64,000 bases of DNA from Solanum dulcamara (Eukaryota; Streptophyta; Magnoliopsida; Solanales; Solanaceae). The notes beneath the pieces were generated by a model. It worked only from the letters and a program-made list of their open reading frames with translations, searched no databases and was not told the origin of the DNA. Below are positions 12,588-24,736 of the stretch, one piece after another. Positions within the stretch are counted from its first letter, which is position 1. Each line of letters opens with the position of its first letter. The position numbers were made by a program, and so were the translations under genes. Where the stretch lies: NCBI RefSeq assembly GCF_947179165.1, contig NC_077242.1, positions 32,299,097 through 32,363,096 on the forward strand. The letters are read 5' to 3'.

Positions 12588-12646
12588 AGAGGGGTGAAAT
12601 GGTTATTTTGAAAAACTTATCAAAAATATTCTTCAGGATCATTACA
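12588..12646 (-). repeat. 3' LTR of element B, second part
   Basis: Resumes the LTR interrupted at 949. AGAGGGGTGAAATGG followed by an AT-rich stretch to GGATCATTACA matches the last 60 bases of the LTR at 19,480-19,543. The minus-strand start would be TGTAATGATCC. Confidence 0.68.
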
Positions 12647-15600
12647 TTTTCAACCACTAAAAAATATGTTCTTCTTCGAACATAAAGTAAAAAAAAGAAG
12701 CATTTTCGATGCTATTAAGAGTCGGAAGCATAATTTCTAATGTTAGTAATTACCTCTCCAAATGAAGTCATTTTTAAAACCACACCATCAGGATCTATTA
12801 ATCAAGAACTGAACTTTCGAATCGAACTTTGGAAAATCTACAAATCTAGAGTAATTTCTATGTTACAGACTACCCCATGGACAAAACATGAATTGAAACC
12901 CTCCATGCCACGACATAACCATCAAGACAATCTTTCAACACATAACCATGAGAGAATTCTAAACCAATACTGGCTACAACTACAAGTGGACCTAAACCAA
13001 TAGCCATACTCATAATATACAAACTATCATAGATCTTGTCAAGATTTCATTCCCACAAAAAAATCTTCCCACAAGCATAACTTATACAAATCTGATCTTT
13101 AGACATTGGGTACTCATCACTGGAGAATATAATTCATCTAACCCAAAGAAGGAAATGATCGCATAACCTATTGGCGAATGATATACCCAAGCATATAAAA
13201 CCTCTAACAACACTATCAGAAATGGCATATCAGTAGTTGTGATTGTAAACAACCCTTAGGAGCGGTATAACTAAACCCCAAAACCCTCAAATTCCATTAA
13301 ACATAGCCAAAATATGATCTCAACGACGAGGTGAATAATAAGGTTGATGGTCCCTGTAAATATCTATGATAACTCTTCTATAAGTTCTCATAAGGAAGGT
13401 GAAACTCGTAGAACCACTAGAACAGTTGTACTAGCCCAAGATAACACCAAGTCTTCCATACCTAAAGCGACTAAGTTTGCATAAGCATCCTTCCTTACCA
13501 AGAGGGCATCGCATGATCGGTTCACCCAATCCACCACTAGGAATCCATCCACGGAAGTGGGAACACGTGTGACCACCTATAGTGAACCATACTCCAGACC
13601 ATGTCTAAAATGAAGTAGACTATTACATAAGAATGTACAAAATCAAGGGAGAATACCACAAGGTACTCCATCTATAGTGCCCTTATCAAACATTTTCATT
13701 ACAATCGTAAACATACTCGTTTTATCAACCTCCACTCAACCCCCACAAACTCTTCACCACACTCCACTAAAGCCAATTCCCTTAATATTAATAGAACATC
13801 ATAACCACAATGACCTTTTACCTTACTCTCAAACTGTCACTAATATCAAGGTCCTCTTAAAAACACATGGTTGTCTCCAAAATTTTGAATTATGGCCCTC
13901 TCTCCTTTAATTTAAGCATCCCATGATAGGTATGGGTCCCACCTAATACTGATAATCTAAATTCAAAATTTCATAGTACTTTCCCATAAAGATAAAATTA
14001 TTGAATCACGCCCAATATCAACTCCACAAAATCTTTCACTTACCCAACTTCAACTACTATTCAAATCATCTTATTCCCTATGCCAAAACTTAGAAAAATT
14101 ATTGGTCACCCAAATAATTCTATATACTATGGGCACGTAACCTCTATTTACCATCAAGTGTATATGTAACGCATCACAATAGTCTATGTAGACCCATCAA
14201 GAGAGTTATCATCCTAGCTTAAAATCTTTAATAACCATATAAAACTATAAGCCCTTCCGCATCACATCCATAAGTAACCTACCATAATTTGAGCAATCTG
14301 ACCCCACATAAAACACAAAATCTTCGATACCTCACTTTTTACAGCCTATACCAAAACCAAATCTTTAGAAAAGTCATTGTTACATCCCTCATAATTCTTT
14401 GCCAAACCAATTCAGATTGTATAGTCATATCTGAACTCAAAGGCAAAAATCCATACAACCTTCATCTTTGAACTAAGGATCTACATGTGATTTCTTATTT
14501 CTTCATATTTCTTAGCTTGTATCCTTCGCGCAATGTAGCTAGGACATTCAAATTCTTAACTCATACTCATAACCTACTCCTAAATACATAAACTCTTTGA
14601 TACACCAAACTTTTGTCCATTTCCTTAACTTCTTTATTATTATTATTTCTTGGCCAAGGATCCACAACATGTTACCTTTTATATTAAACCAAACTCCTCA
14701 AATTAAGACTTCATTGATCTCTTTCACAATTAAAAGTAATAAACTCTACAACTTAGACCATGAACCAGTCCTTCCAAATGCTCAACAATGGATGCAATCA
14801 ATCATTTCTTACCTTGTCAATCCATACCTTGACAAAATCAACTACCACAAATGTTGACTTATGATGCAAAACTTGAACTTCAATTCAAACGATGTAACTA
14901 AACCCCTTATTAATCAACATTAGCCCATACTTTGAAGATTTTATGCAATCACTTACCTCAGCTTATCACCAAGCACTTATACGTTGATCTTACCATATCC
15001 CTTATTAGGAATCCAAATTGTGTTAGTCATCAAACTCAAAACCACTATAGAAATTACCATAATACTAGAGTTGAATGTCCGTAGACTCCACTCTCGAGGC
15101 GTACTCAACAAGACTGATGAATACGAAATACTATTATTATAACTAGAGCGAGACGGATGAAGTCACATATTTCCAAACCCAACTCTCTAACATCCCCAAA
15201 GTTAAATTCTTGAATCTTTGCAACCGGAGTATATATTGTTTCCCTCGCTTTATTTTGAAGGCCGAACTACATCCCACTAATTCTCCTATTATATGTTGAA
15301 ACTGTTTTCAATTCTACTCGAGTGATCTCCAACACATCATATAACTTTCCATATAACTATTCTAAACACAACTTAGATACCAACAGTTGTCATTGCCATA
15401 CTTGATCCCTTTAATCAAAAGTCATTACCACATATTTGCATCCTATTTATAATCTATTCCGAACTACTATTACCATGCTTAACAACCCTTTTCATCATCA
15501 CGAAGTTAACCTTATTGGCGGCGTGGTACCTCAAACTCATTGTACAGTCTAATCTCGTAAATTAACCAATTCCTATTTGTACTTTCTCAGTGGTACACTT

Positions 15601-16837
15601 ACTTATCTTCACACAAGTATACTTGATGAAACATTCTTTGCCCATAAACTTATCATTTCAATGCCAATCTACTCCTTTTGTCTCATAGAGAAATCACCAA
15701 TAGCCAATTAGATCCTCAACATACACGTCACCATCTAATCACATTAATACCTCACTAAAGATACACCACTATAATTTCTTTATAAACTATGTCTAACTCA
15801 AGCGTCCATATTAACAACCAGTGGGTTTCTCAAATGTGAATTCAACATCAAATTTCATTGCTAAAGTAGGTTAAGTATCTATTATTCGCACTTGTCAACC
15901 GATGTCTCCACTCTCATATATCACTAATACAATACCATGAGAGCTCAGAAGATCCACCACTAGAATACATCATTACCATCGAAGAGATTATACCCACATA
16001 GTTTACACCTTCCTACCTCTTATGTAACTGTCATACATTACAAAAGCATTTAAATCATCATCCACAAATGATATGCACCCTTTCATAAGCCAGATTGATA
16101 GCAGAAAAAACATAACTCATAACCTTAACCATGTAAACATAAGTACTATGGCAGTGGATGTATCATAATCCTTCCTGATAAACACCAACTCTATAAAATT
16201 ATCATAGAAATTTTAGTCTTGATTGACGTAACATTATCATCATCATACACTACACAACCCATTATTTTATGATGAACTTCACAGACAGTAGTCCCAATGT
16301 CACAGTGCTCACAACATAGTTATTCCCTTAATTATAACACTCTCCATTGTCAAACCACTTTAAATATTGAAAAAACCACACAAGTGCTATTTTTTGCTAC
16401 TGAATAACTAACCAGATAGGATGAGAAGTTCATGAAGTCTATTAACCATTGTTTATCTTTCAATACTCTATCCTCAAATCATATCACTGAACTATAACCT
16501 TACTCACTCTTTTTGAATAGCAGAGCATCCCAAGTCTGACCACACATCTATTTCATAGGTATACCACTTCCACCTTAATACGAGATCTAACACTAAAACC
16601 AAGCGATGACATCTCAATTACTTGCACATAGGACCAAACATGAGTCATTACTATAAGTGAGAGGACAAAATGAAGCGATAGAAATAAGATCGGACCAAAG
16701 ACACACAATAGAGAATCTAGAAGTGGAGATCTTTTCTAACAGTCTTCATAGCCTCCCAAAGATAAGTACAGATGTTTCAATATTGATTCCCGAGACTCTA
16801 CTTAAACTTGGCTTGTACAAGTGAGACCTATGAATTT
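12647..16837 (-). pseudogene. Interior of element B, too decayed to assign domains
   Basis: 4.2 kb between the LTRs of B. No gag, RT or RNase H motif can be read on either strand. The minus strand at 13,388-13,576 keeps a 62-residue open stretch (VDGFLVVDWVNRSCDALLV near its start) that could be a fragment of gypsy protease or integrase, but I cannot assign it. The plus strand is C-rich and G-poor with short ORFs (12,740-13,003, 13,677-13,910, 14,597-14,857) that have low-complexity composition and no domain. Long-term C-to-T/G-to-A decay is a likely cause. Confidence 0.5.
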
Positions 16838-16852
16838 GGGGATCTAATACCA
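16838..16852 (-). promoter_or_regulatory. Degenerate primer-binding site of element B
   Basis: The minus strand reads TGGTATTAGATCCCC three bases from the LTR end, against the usual TGGTATCAGAGCC. Two differences in the core are compatible with decay of an initiator Met-tRNA site. Confidence 0.62.
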
Positions 16853-16855
16853 TTT

Positions 16856-19543
16856 TTTCACAACCTGAATCCAGGTCTGATGGCATTTATCCATTCTAAC
16901 AAGACAAGTTAGTCTAAAACCCAATAATTATGAAAAGATAATATGGAAGCAATTTAACTAGAATAGATATAGATATAAAGTGGAAGTCTTAATCAATTAC
17001 AATAATCCCTAAACACTGGTTGTCACTTGTACAAGCCTCTAATACAACAAAAAGGACAGTAAGTACAAGTCTCAATATCTTTAATTCTCAAATAGAACAA
17101 ATCATAATAAAAAGGGACAAGGGAGATCGTCGATATCAAACAACTGCCTCTCAAGTCTCCTTAAAACCTTTGGATAACAGAGGAAAAACTAAATCATTGA
17201 CCGAGCTTGAAACCTACACGCGTATAGATAGCAAGGACTGAATATCAAATAACACAGTACTCAGCAAGTCAACTAATAAAATAGATTAAATGGAATAGAC
17301 ACAAGAACTCCCTTCATCCCAACTAAACCTTCTCAGCTACAACCTGCACAGAAATCATCCCAATATATACTACATAGTTTATATAGCACATAGATTAACA
17401 ATAGCTCATCAACATCACCAAATAACTCACATCAGTATCAAATATATCAATAACATAGACACAAGGGGCATACACACAACTTCACGATGACAGATAAAAT
17501 GTAATCTAATGTGATGTCAAGTAAAGTGATGCATGTTTTTCCTATTGATAAACATCCACTGTATAAAAGACCGGAATGCATGGAGGTCACACAAGGACCA
17601 TGTATCCGCCGGAATCATTTACCATCAGCTTTATTATCAATCGATCTTATCATAGTGTTCTGGAACCAAAACAAATAAACATGTTCACACAAATATGATA
17701 AAATGATAGTGTTCATAATTAGAATGCAATTTATATGAATGCAATTCATGTCACGCTATCAACATTATATCAACATCCATATTTACATAGTTCACATCAT
17801 TATAAGTCATCAAGTCTCTATTTCATAACCTTTTTTTCATATTTAAGATCAATCGGTGAGCAAGTATTTCCAAGTCAATTCCCATAATCAACAATGAGCA
17901 AATGAAAATTTCATCAAGTTCACAATCACATTAAGTCTATCATAGCATTTCATAAAGTTCACATCAAGTCCTAGTCAAGAGGTTCATGTTTTCGATCACA
18001 ATCATAGCACACTTACTCTTTTTATTAACCTCGATCTTTCATTAAGCATAATTTACATAATTATCATCCCAAACCGTATTTCCATTACTCTTAATATGCA
18101 TACGAAAGCAAGTTCAAGTAATTTATAAGATTTACAAGATTTTAGAAGTTCACTTTCTTTGGTGAATAACCGATCAATTAAGTATTTGAGCCTTTCCCTT
18201 TCGAATAGAGTATGAAACACCATAATCTATTCAAATAATGATTCACAATCAAATTCTGAAACTAACGACACCAAAACACAAAATTTGGGGAAAAGGATCA
18301 AAACTGCTCAAAAATTGAATAGCCAAAATGGAGTTTAAATCTTGAAATTTTTTGGATGAAAATGATCCAAAAAGCATTTGAAATATACTGATGAAAACCA
18401 ATTCAAATACAGAGTTGAATTCAACTCATAACTATTATTTTATCAAAACCCAAGTTCTTGAACTAAACCCCAATTTCTTCCATTCAAATTCACTAATTTG
18501 ATGTTAAAATCAATAAATAATCAATGGGTTATAAAGATTATGAATTAAAATCACTTACTCAAAAGATTCCACGCAAAATACCCCTTGAAATCACCCTTTC
18601 CCGAGCTCACAAAGTCTAAAAATAATGGAAATGAGGTCTTTTCCCGAATTGACAAATGTTTAAGTCTTCTAGGTAAACCTTCATCGTGATCGCAACTGAC
18701 CCTCTCCGTGAATGCAGAGACCAAAAAGGGTGGCCTTCGCGAACTCGGTTGGGTCCTTATGAACGTGGAAACTGGGCCACCCAGACCATCGCAAATGCGG
18801 TACTAGCTTTGAAAAAGTGAAGTCATATCTCCACTCCCATCACAAACATTGGAAGAGCTCCGCAAACGCGAAAGTATGCAGTAGAAACCAGAAACCACAG
18901 CCAAAGTTCCCAAATTGACCCTCAGGATTCATTCAGAATCCCACACACATAAACTATATATGCTACTAAATTCAACGTTCCAGACTCATTGGAACCATCG
19001 AAATTTGAATTTGAGGTTCGCTTGCCGCAAAATATGAATAATCGCCAAGAAACTAACTTTAGGCTCAAAAACCCCAAAACACCCTCAGAGCTTCCAAAAA
19101 ATACATAGGATCTCAATCTAAGCCTAAAATCTTCCTCTGAATCCAACGAAAGCATCATAATTCCATTCCGAGCATCCAATCTCTGATTATTGATGAAAGT
19201 CAACTCTCGAATCAATAACTCAACAATTTCTAACTTAAGACCTCAAATCCACGATATTATCCAAATCTGATTTTGTCAACTCTCCTAGAACAAATTTCGC
19301 ATTCTAAAGTTAATGGAATCGACGGAATTTCATTCTGAGACTCAAAATTCTGAATGACACCAAATACCACTATTTGACAACTTTAGCCTTCAAAAGTCAA
19401 ATATTTCTAAAAACCTTAACTTTTCAAGGGATTTCACAAAACCAACTTCGAATACCTATCAAACATGACTTGGGACAGCTATCGAAAGGAGTAAAATGGT
19501 CATTTTATAAAAATTACTAGAAATAACATCCAAGGTCAGTACG
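16856..19543 (-). repeat. 5' LTR of element B
   Basis: About 2.69 kb. The left end (plus-strand TTTCACAACCTG) is one step from the family form TGTCACAACCTG, and the right end is a decayed version of GGATCATTACA seen at 12,636-12,646. The last third matches bases 1-949. The short ORFs inside are not conserved in the partner LTR. Confidence 0.7.
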
Positions 19544-19548
19544 CCTCC

Positions 19549-19797
19549 CTTTTTTTGTTATCTATTATTTTATGTACTTTGATTACTTTATTTTATCTGA
19601 GTCGCTCTCGTTACTTGCTTTCCCATATCGTTTTGAACTTCTTAGCCTTATCTAACCTTTGTTTATACTTTTATTGAGCCGAGCGTCTTCCAAAAACAGT
19701 CATCCTACCTTGGTAGAAGTAAGGTCTACGTACACTTTACCCTCCTCAGACTCCCACATTGTGGGATTTTACTCGGTTGCTGTTGTTGTTGTATGTA
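19549..19797 (+). mobile_element. RTE LINE 3' end (truncated or interrupted copy)
   Basis: Matches the 3' UTR of the full-length LINE (about 6,785-7,053) through the conserved block GTACACTTTACCCTCC to a short TTG-type tail (19,779-19,797). No coding sequence is present. It abuts the outer end of the element B LTR within about six bases. Either it is a 5'-truncated insertion, or it is the right half of a LINE into which B inserted. Confidence 0.78.
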
Positions 19798-20686
19798 TAT
19801 CGAAAGGCTCCTACCGAGAAATGCTTTCTCCGCTAGAACATATTGAGAACACAATTTCTCAAGTAAATTTCATGGTGTAGCTTGTATGTGTAATTTATGC
19901 TATTTCTAGATTAATTTTAGAGATTTCTCTCCAATCTTAGCTTTATAATGATCTCCATGACATATGATACCACACTTGCTTTGATTTTATTGATTTTTTT
20001 TGTAACAATTCTTTTAACATATTTATCACCAATGCAAAAATGTATACTTTAAACTTATATTCCCCTATTAATACTATTTTGTTTAATTAATTTTCTAAAC
20101 ATGTTGTATCAGGTGTTTTCCTTTTATTTATTCTATTCACTATTAATGCTAACTTAAAATTAAAATAAAAAGTGGGTGTTGCTAACTTTGTCAACGTTGG
20201 ACATGAATTTTAAGGTGTCAATTGTATATATTCTAGTAAAAATGAGGTTTACTTGAAATCAATTCTTTTATGAAATAATTGACATATCAAGAAGTGAAAT
20301 ACTGTTTATAATTTTGTAAAAATTTTAGCATGCCACCAGTTTCAGCTTTCAACAAGTCTTTCAGCTCCATCCCGGATCCCTTAAAAGTATTTCCCATCCA
20401 AAACTGTTTAATTTTTTTAATTTGATACAAGTAACTTTGTTTTGTTCTTTGTTTTCTTTTAATATCTCTTATTTACTAAAAGTATTGTAGTTTAGGTCGC
20501 ATATTCAACGTGTTGATAATAAAGTTCATACAAATTATTACAAAAATAAATTTGAAAATCATATTGTTTTGCTTAATAATGTACTGATAATACGAACAAA
20601 ATAATATTATGTTAAAAAAGAAAACGAAAGACGTCTATAAATTAATTAAACAAGATAATATATTAGTTAAGGGTAAGTAAGTACTG
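19798..20686. other. AT-rich spacer without recognised gene
   Basis: About 0.9 kb. A short reading frame running in from the LINE tail ends with KGSYREMLSPLEHIENTISQ and a stop near 19,880. It could be the last few codons of an old gene, but nothing supports this. The rest is AT-rich and shows no repeat partner in the window. Confidence 0.5.
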
Positions 20687-21677
20687 CAACAACAACATAC
20701 CTATTAAATCTCTATGCGGTTTCGGGAGTATAAAATATACACAAACCTTACCTCTATCTCGGAGGTAAAGTAGATAGGTTGTTTTTGACAGACCTTTGAC
20801 TCAAGACAAAAACGGAATGGAAAAAGACGTAATGGAAGAACAAGAGACAATAGGTATGTAGTAACAAAATAGCATATATCAGAACAGTACCACAACCAAG
20901 GAGTACTACAACCGAACTACTTGAAACAACATATATCAACAATATCAAAGAACAAGAAACTATAAGCAGAAGACTATGACTACCAGTAAAGGCGCCAAGA
21001 TAATGCACTCCTACCTATTAGCATGGTTGCACTCCTACCTACTAGCATGGATCACACTCTTACCTACTAACATTCTTTTCTAATTTGCGTCCTCCACACC
21101 TTCCTATCAAAATTCATGGCCTCGATAATCTGCAACTACATCATCTTCTATCTAATTACCTCTCTTCAATACTTATTTGGTCTACTTATCTTTAATCCAT
21201 CTATATCCAACCTGTCATACCTCTGCACTACAACATCCGAGCATCTTATCATCACAATCTTAACTCTGTAAACCTCACTTCTTGCATCTTGTCTTCTAGT
21301 GAAGTCACTCCCACCTTATCTCAGATATTCTCATTCTTAATATTATATCTCATAGTAAACTCACACATCCAACTCAACATATTCTAATCTCTGCCATATT
21401 CATCTTCTGAATGTGGAGTTCTTGACTAGCCAACACTCTGTCCTATAGATATAGTTGGTCTAACCACCATTATATATAACATTCATTTAAGTTTAGGTGA
21501 CACCTTCTTATCACATAAGAGTTCGAATTTGAGCCTAAATATCATCCATATTTCATCACTATGGTGAGTGGTATCCTCATCTATCTCTTCATCTCCCTGG
21601 ATAATGGACCCAAGATACTCCAAACTATCTTTCTTTTGGATGGCCTGTGTATCAAGCCTCACTTCTGCATCAGTGTT
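20687..21677 (-). pseudogene. Split RTE LINE, 3' half (RT C-terminus and 3' UTR)
   Basis: Minus-strand LINE. The 3' tail is (TTG)n, seen as CAACAACAAC at 20,687-20,696 on the plus strand, preceded by the conserved RTE 3' block. Further right the minus strand encodes AEVRLDTQAIQKKDSLEYLG, then LCDKKVSPKLK, VVRPT and LSWMCEFT, matching the region at 6,115-6,420 of the full-length LINE. Stops interrupt it. Coding stops abruptly at 21,677, exactly where the Athila LTR begins, and continues at 47,457 (see the 5' half). Confidence 0.85.
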
Positions 21678-23284
21678 TGATAACGCTCAGCTACACTTCA
21701 TACGATTCAGAGTGTAGGTGATCGCTAGCAATGTAAACCCAATATGTAAGGTCGAGGTCGAATACCATAAGGAATGGTTAATAATAGACTTCAATTATGA
21801 AGTAAGAACATGCTCTAGACTTTTTAGTGTAAAAATAAGTAGATTGTAACATAAAGTAAATTTGTAAATTTCATTTTCATAATTCTGAGAGTTAGCAAGA
21901 TTCGATATTAAAACGATTTCACTAATTTGATTTGTAACGAGTTAACAAAGGCTTCTAGGGGAGGTGCAAAGTTGAATTTGAGATTGTAATAAGGGTAAAT
22001 GCACAACTCAACATCATTAATTCTCAATGAATAGGCAAAGTTTAATCAATTGTATGAGATAGCATCTATCGATCGCTATTCATTTCTACATGCAATCACT
22101 TTCAAGCCTAAACATGCAATCCAGCAACACTAACCCAATCCTTAGCAAAACCTCCTCTCATGAGAGAGGTTACAATTGATAAACAAGAATCAACGGCTAT
22201 TTGATAATTTAGTCACTTAAAATCACAATTTGTAGATAATAATGAAGATCTAACATAAAAATATATTTGCAACCATAATTCATAATTGATTCCACACCAA
22301 ATTAACAAAATTCATTTTAAATTAATAATTTATGAGCTATAACAAAAACCCAGCTATAGAACAACAATATAACTCAATAGCACCCCACTACAAGTAGGAG
22401 ATTTAGCTACACATTATAGAAATTAAAGAAATTATACCAAAGTAATTATCATCCATCTGATTCAGCAAAGTTTGAAATCCAAAATCCAAAGCCCAAAGCT
22501 AAAATCTCCAAAACAAATTCCAAAACCCCAAGATAGCTTCAAGGTTTTTGTCTATGAGTCTTAGTATTGAAAAAAACATCCATTATTTGCCTTTGAAAAC
22601 TCTATATATACGATTACAAAACATCAGGCAAAATTGTCCCTTGGAAGCAATTCACCGACGTTAGTCGGACTCGCCGAAGTGGTCGGCGTGTCACCGATTT
22701 TTCCTTTACCTCTCCTACTGAATGTTTCTCCTTCAGTTCATGATCTATGAATAGGCGAGCTCGATCTCTCTCGCCGACATATTTGGCGAGTGTCTATTTT
22801 TACCTCATACATGGTTCTTCATTCAATATTTTTCCCTCAGGCTCTGACATTTTAGGCGAGCTTGGGCATGCTCGTCTTTCCTATCCGTGGGTCGCCAATT
22901 TACTTGCCTACTTGCCATTCCGATGCCCTTTTTCAATGGCATATAGGCGATCTCAATGCAACTCACCTAAATAACTTTAGTGAATCACTGAAGTCTGCTT
23001 CCCTCGCCAAAAGGCTCAAGATTTTAACCTTGAGTTCTAGTTCAATCAGTGAGGTTTTGACGCCTTTGGCGACCAGCATAAAGCTTTTGCAAGCTTCAGC
23101 TTCTATTTTGCTCAATTTTGTCCTTTTATACTTTTTTTCTTCGATGTTTAACTCATGATTGATCCTCAACACCTTTCACCTGCAAATGAGCACTGTGAAG
23201 TCAGTTTTGGACAAATCAAAAGCAAGGAGAACACTAATTTCTTGCATTTTGAGATATAAATGAGTCCAAATTCCCGACTCATCA
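21678..23284 (-). repeat. 3' LTR of the Athila-type element
   Basis: Plus-strand ends TGATAACGCTC and CGACTCATCA; the minus strand therefore runs TGATGAGTCGGG...GCGTTATCA with perfect TG...CA ends. Partner LTR: 45,880-47,451. A cluster of TCGCCGA/GGCGAG words occupies 22,650-23,080. On the minus strand the sequence just inside (TTAAGTTGAGGGTGT, 23,285-23,299) is a plausible polypurine-like junction of this lineage. Confidence 0.88.
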
Positions 23285-24731
23285 ACACCCTCAACTTAAA
23301 CTTTTGCTTGTACTCAAGTAAATCAATAAGTTAATCAGTTCAAAATCAATGACTACAAATAGTGCTACATGAGACTCAAAACAAGAAGTGCACACAAAGG
23401 TTCAAATTAACATGCAACGTTCAATCGAGCACTCAAAGCTTCAAATAATGACTAATCAATTCCCAACGCAAGTTCATGCTTTCAATTGTTCGCTCCCAAC
23501 TGCAAATTTATGTCCAATGCTCAAATTAGACTGCCCTCACATCAAAAAAGTGATTACATTCCATACTCTGAATATGTCAATCACATGTTATACCATCGTA
23601 ATCACACACTACTCTTGCACTTAAAACGACAATAACATACATAATTTCACCCATAGACTTGCCCTTATTTTCCAATCAATCAATTAATCAGATCGTTCAA
23701 GATCAAAAAGGACTTTTCAGGCTTGTAATGAAGCTGAGTGTAAGTGATGATCATTCTTGTTTTAGTGACTTAATTTCCTAGGAGCATGGATCAATTTTTG
23801 TAAACATCTCCCTTTTGTTGTTGTTGTTGTTGTATCTCCCTTTTTCTCTTCTTTTCCACTTTTGACATCACAGATCACCCTTTTTCATTTGTTCATTTGG
23901 ACTCCTCTTTTTTTTTTGAAAAGACTAACTCAAGGTTCATTTATTTCTCTCTTTTATGCAAGGGGTATATGGAAGTGTTCTATTTCCTTCTATCGATCAT
24001 CCAAGGGTAACCTTTCACAAACTACTTTATCATTTACCTTCTCAATCTTACCATACTCGGTCTAAGTTTGCTATTCAACATATCCATTGCTCCAAGGAGT
24101 TTAAGGATAAGTATAATGCACTTCAAAGGTTGATTTTTGAGTTATGAGTTGTATCCAGGAAAAACAAATCAGGCTCAAACGGTGCCAAGTTGGGCTTACA
24201 TGCTCACAATGGAATCGCAATAGATTAAGGTCATTTTGGGCTCACTCATCAAAACTATGCCTAAGATCATTTCCCTCAATCACCAATCACAACCAACTGG
24301 ACTAACGAGGCAAGTTCTAGGTGTTCTCATGCTTGTCTTCCTGGTAGATCTTACCACTCCTGGCTTTCCAATTAAAAACATCAAACATAACTTTACAAAA
24401 TTAGCTCACATGCATAGATCATTACAGAACTAACACTTAAAATTCGATCAGTCACAACGAGATGCCAAGAGTTTACAAAAGACTTATGTTAACTCTTTTT
24501 GCCCTCATTGGCTTCGCACAAAATATGTTGTTCATCAAATTCACTATTCAAGTCATCATTATTGATCAAAACCGATTCTCGATTATGCAAATGAATATTG
24601 GACAAGGCCATAGCAATTTAGGTAGGGATGCAAATCACACATTTATCAAATCAAATATATACAAAACTAATGAATTAAAAAAACCTTATTTACATACCAA
24701 AATGAAACAAAAAATATTGGTTTTTAGGTAC
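23285..24731 (-). other. 3' noncoding region of the Athila-type element
   Basis: 1.45 kb between the 3' LTR and the insertion point of chromovirus C. No coding motif on either strand; the ORFs at 24,462-24,818 and 23,388-23,624 lack recognisable features. It contains a 17-base GTT repeat at 23,817-23,833 flanked by an 11-base direct repeat. Confidence 0.55.
23806..23844 (+). repeat. Tail-only LINE insertion candidate with 11-bp direct repeats
   Basis: ATCTCCCTTTT at 23,806-23,816 is repeated exactly at 23,834-23,844. Between them lies only GTTGTTGTTGTTGTTGT. Repeat unit and TSD length match those of the RTE LINE at 3,268-7,053, so this may be an insertion of nothing but the LINE tail. Microsatellite growth beside a chance repeat is the alternative. 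Confidence 0.5.
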
Positions 24732-24736
24732 CTAGT

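Larger units (their letters stand above)
1..19543 (-). mobile_element. Gypsy LTR retrotransposon 'B' (outer element, left end outside window)
   Basis: Minus-strand LTR retrotransposon. Bases 1-949 align with about 18,535-19,480, and 12,588-12,646 continues the same LTR, so both LTRs are recognisable: the 3' LTR is cut by the window edge and interrupted by element A, the 5' LTR lies at 16,856-19,543. A degenerate initiator-Met-tRNA primer-binding site lies just inside the 5' LTR. The interior is badly decayed and shows no clear domain, so Ty3/gypsy is inferred from LTR style and PBS. The left terminus cannot be seen. Confidence 0.72.

Noticed and set aside
12740..14857. Plus-strand ORFs inside element B (87, 77 and 86 residues)
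   Set aside because: They run antisense to the expected coding strand, are C-rich low-complexity translations and lack any motif.
19798..19880. Short C-terminus-like peptide KGSYREMLSPLEHIENTISQ
   Set aside because: Only about 25 codons beyond the LINE tail, with no upstream exon or splice evidence; possible gene remnant but unsupported.
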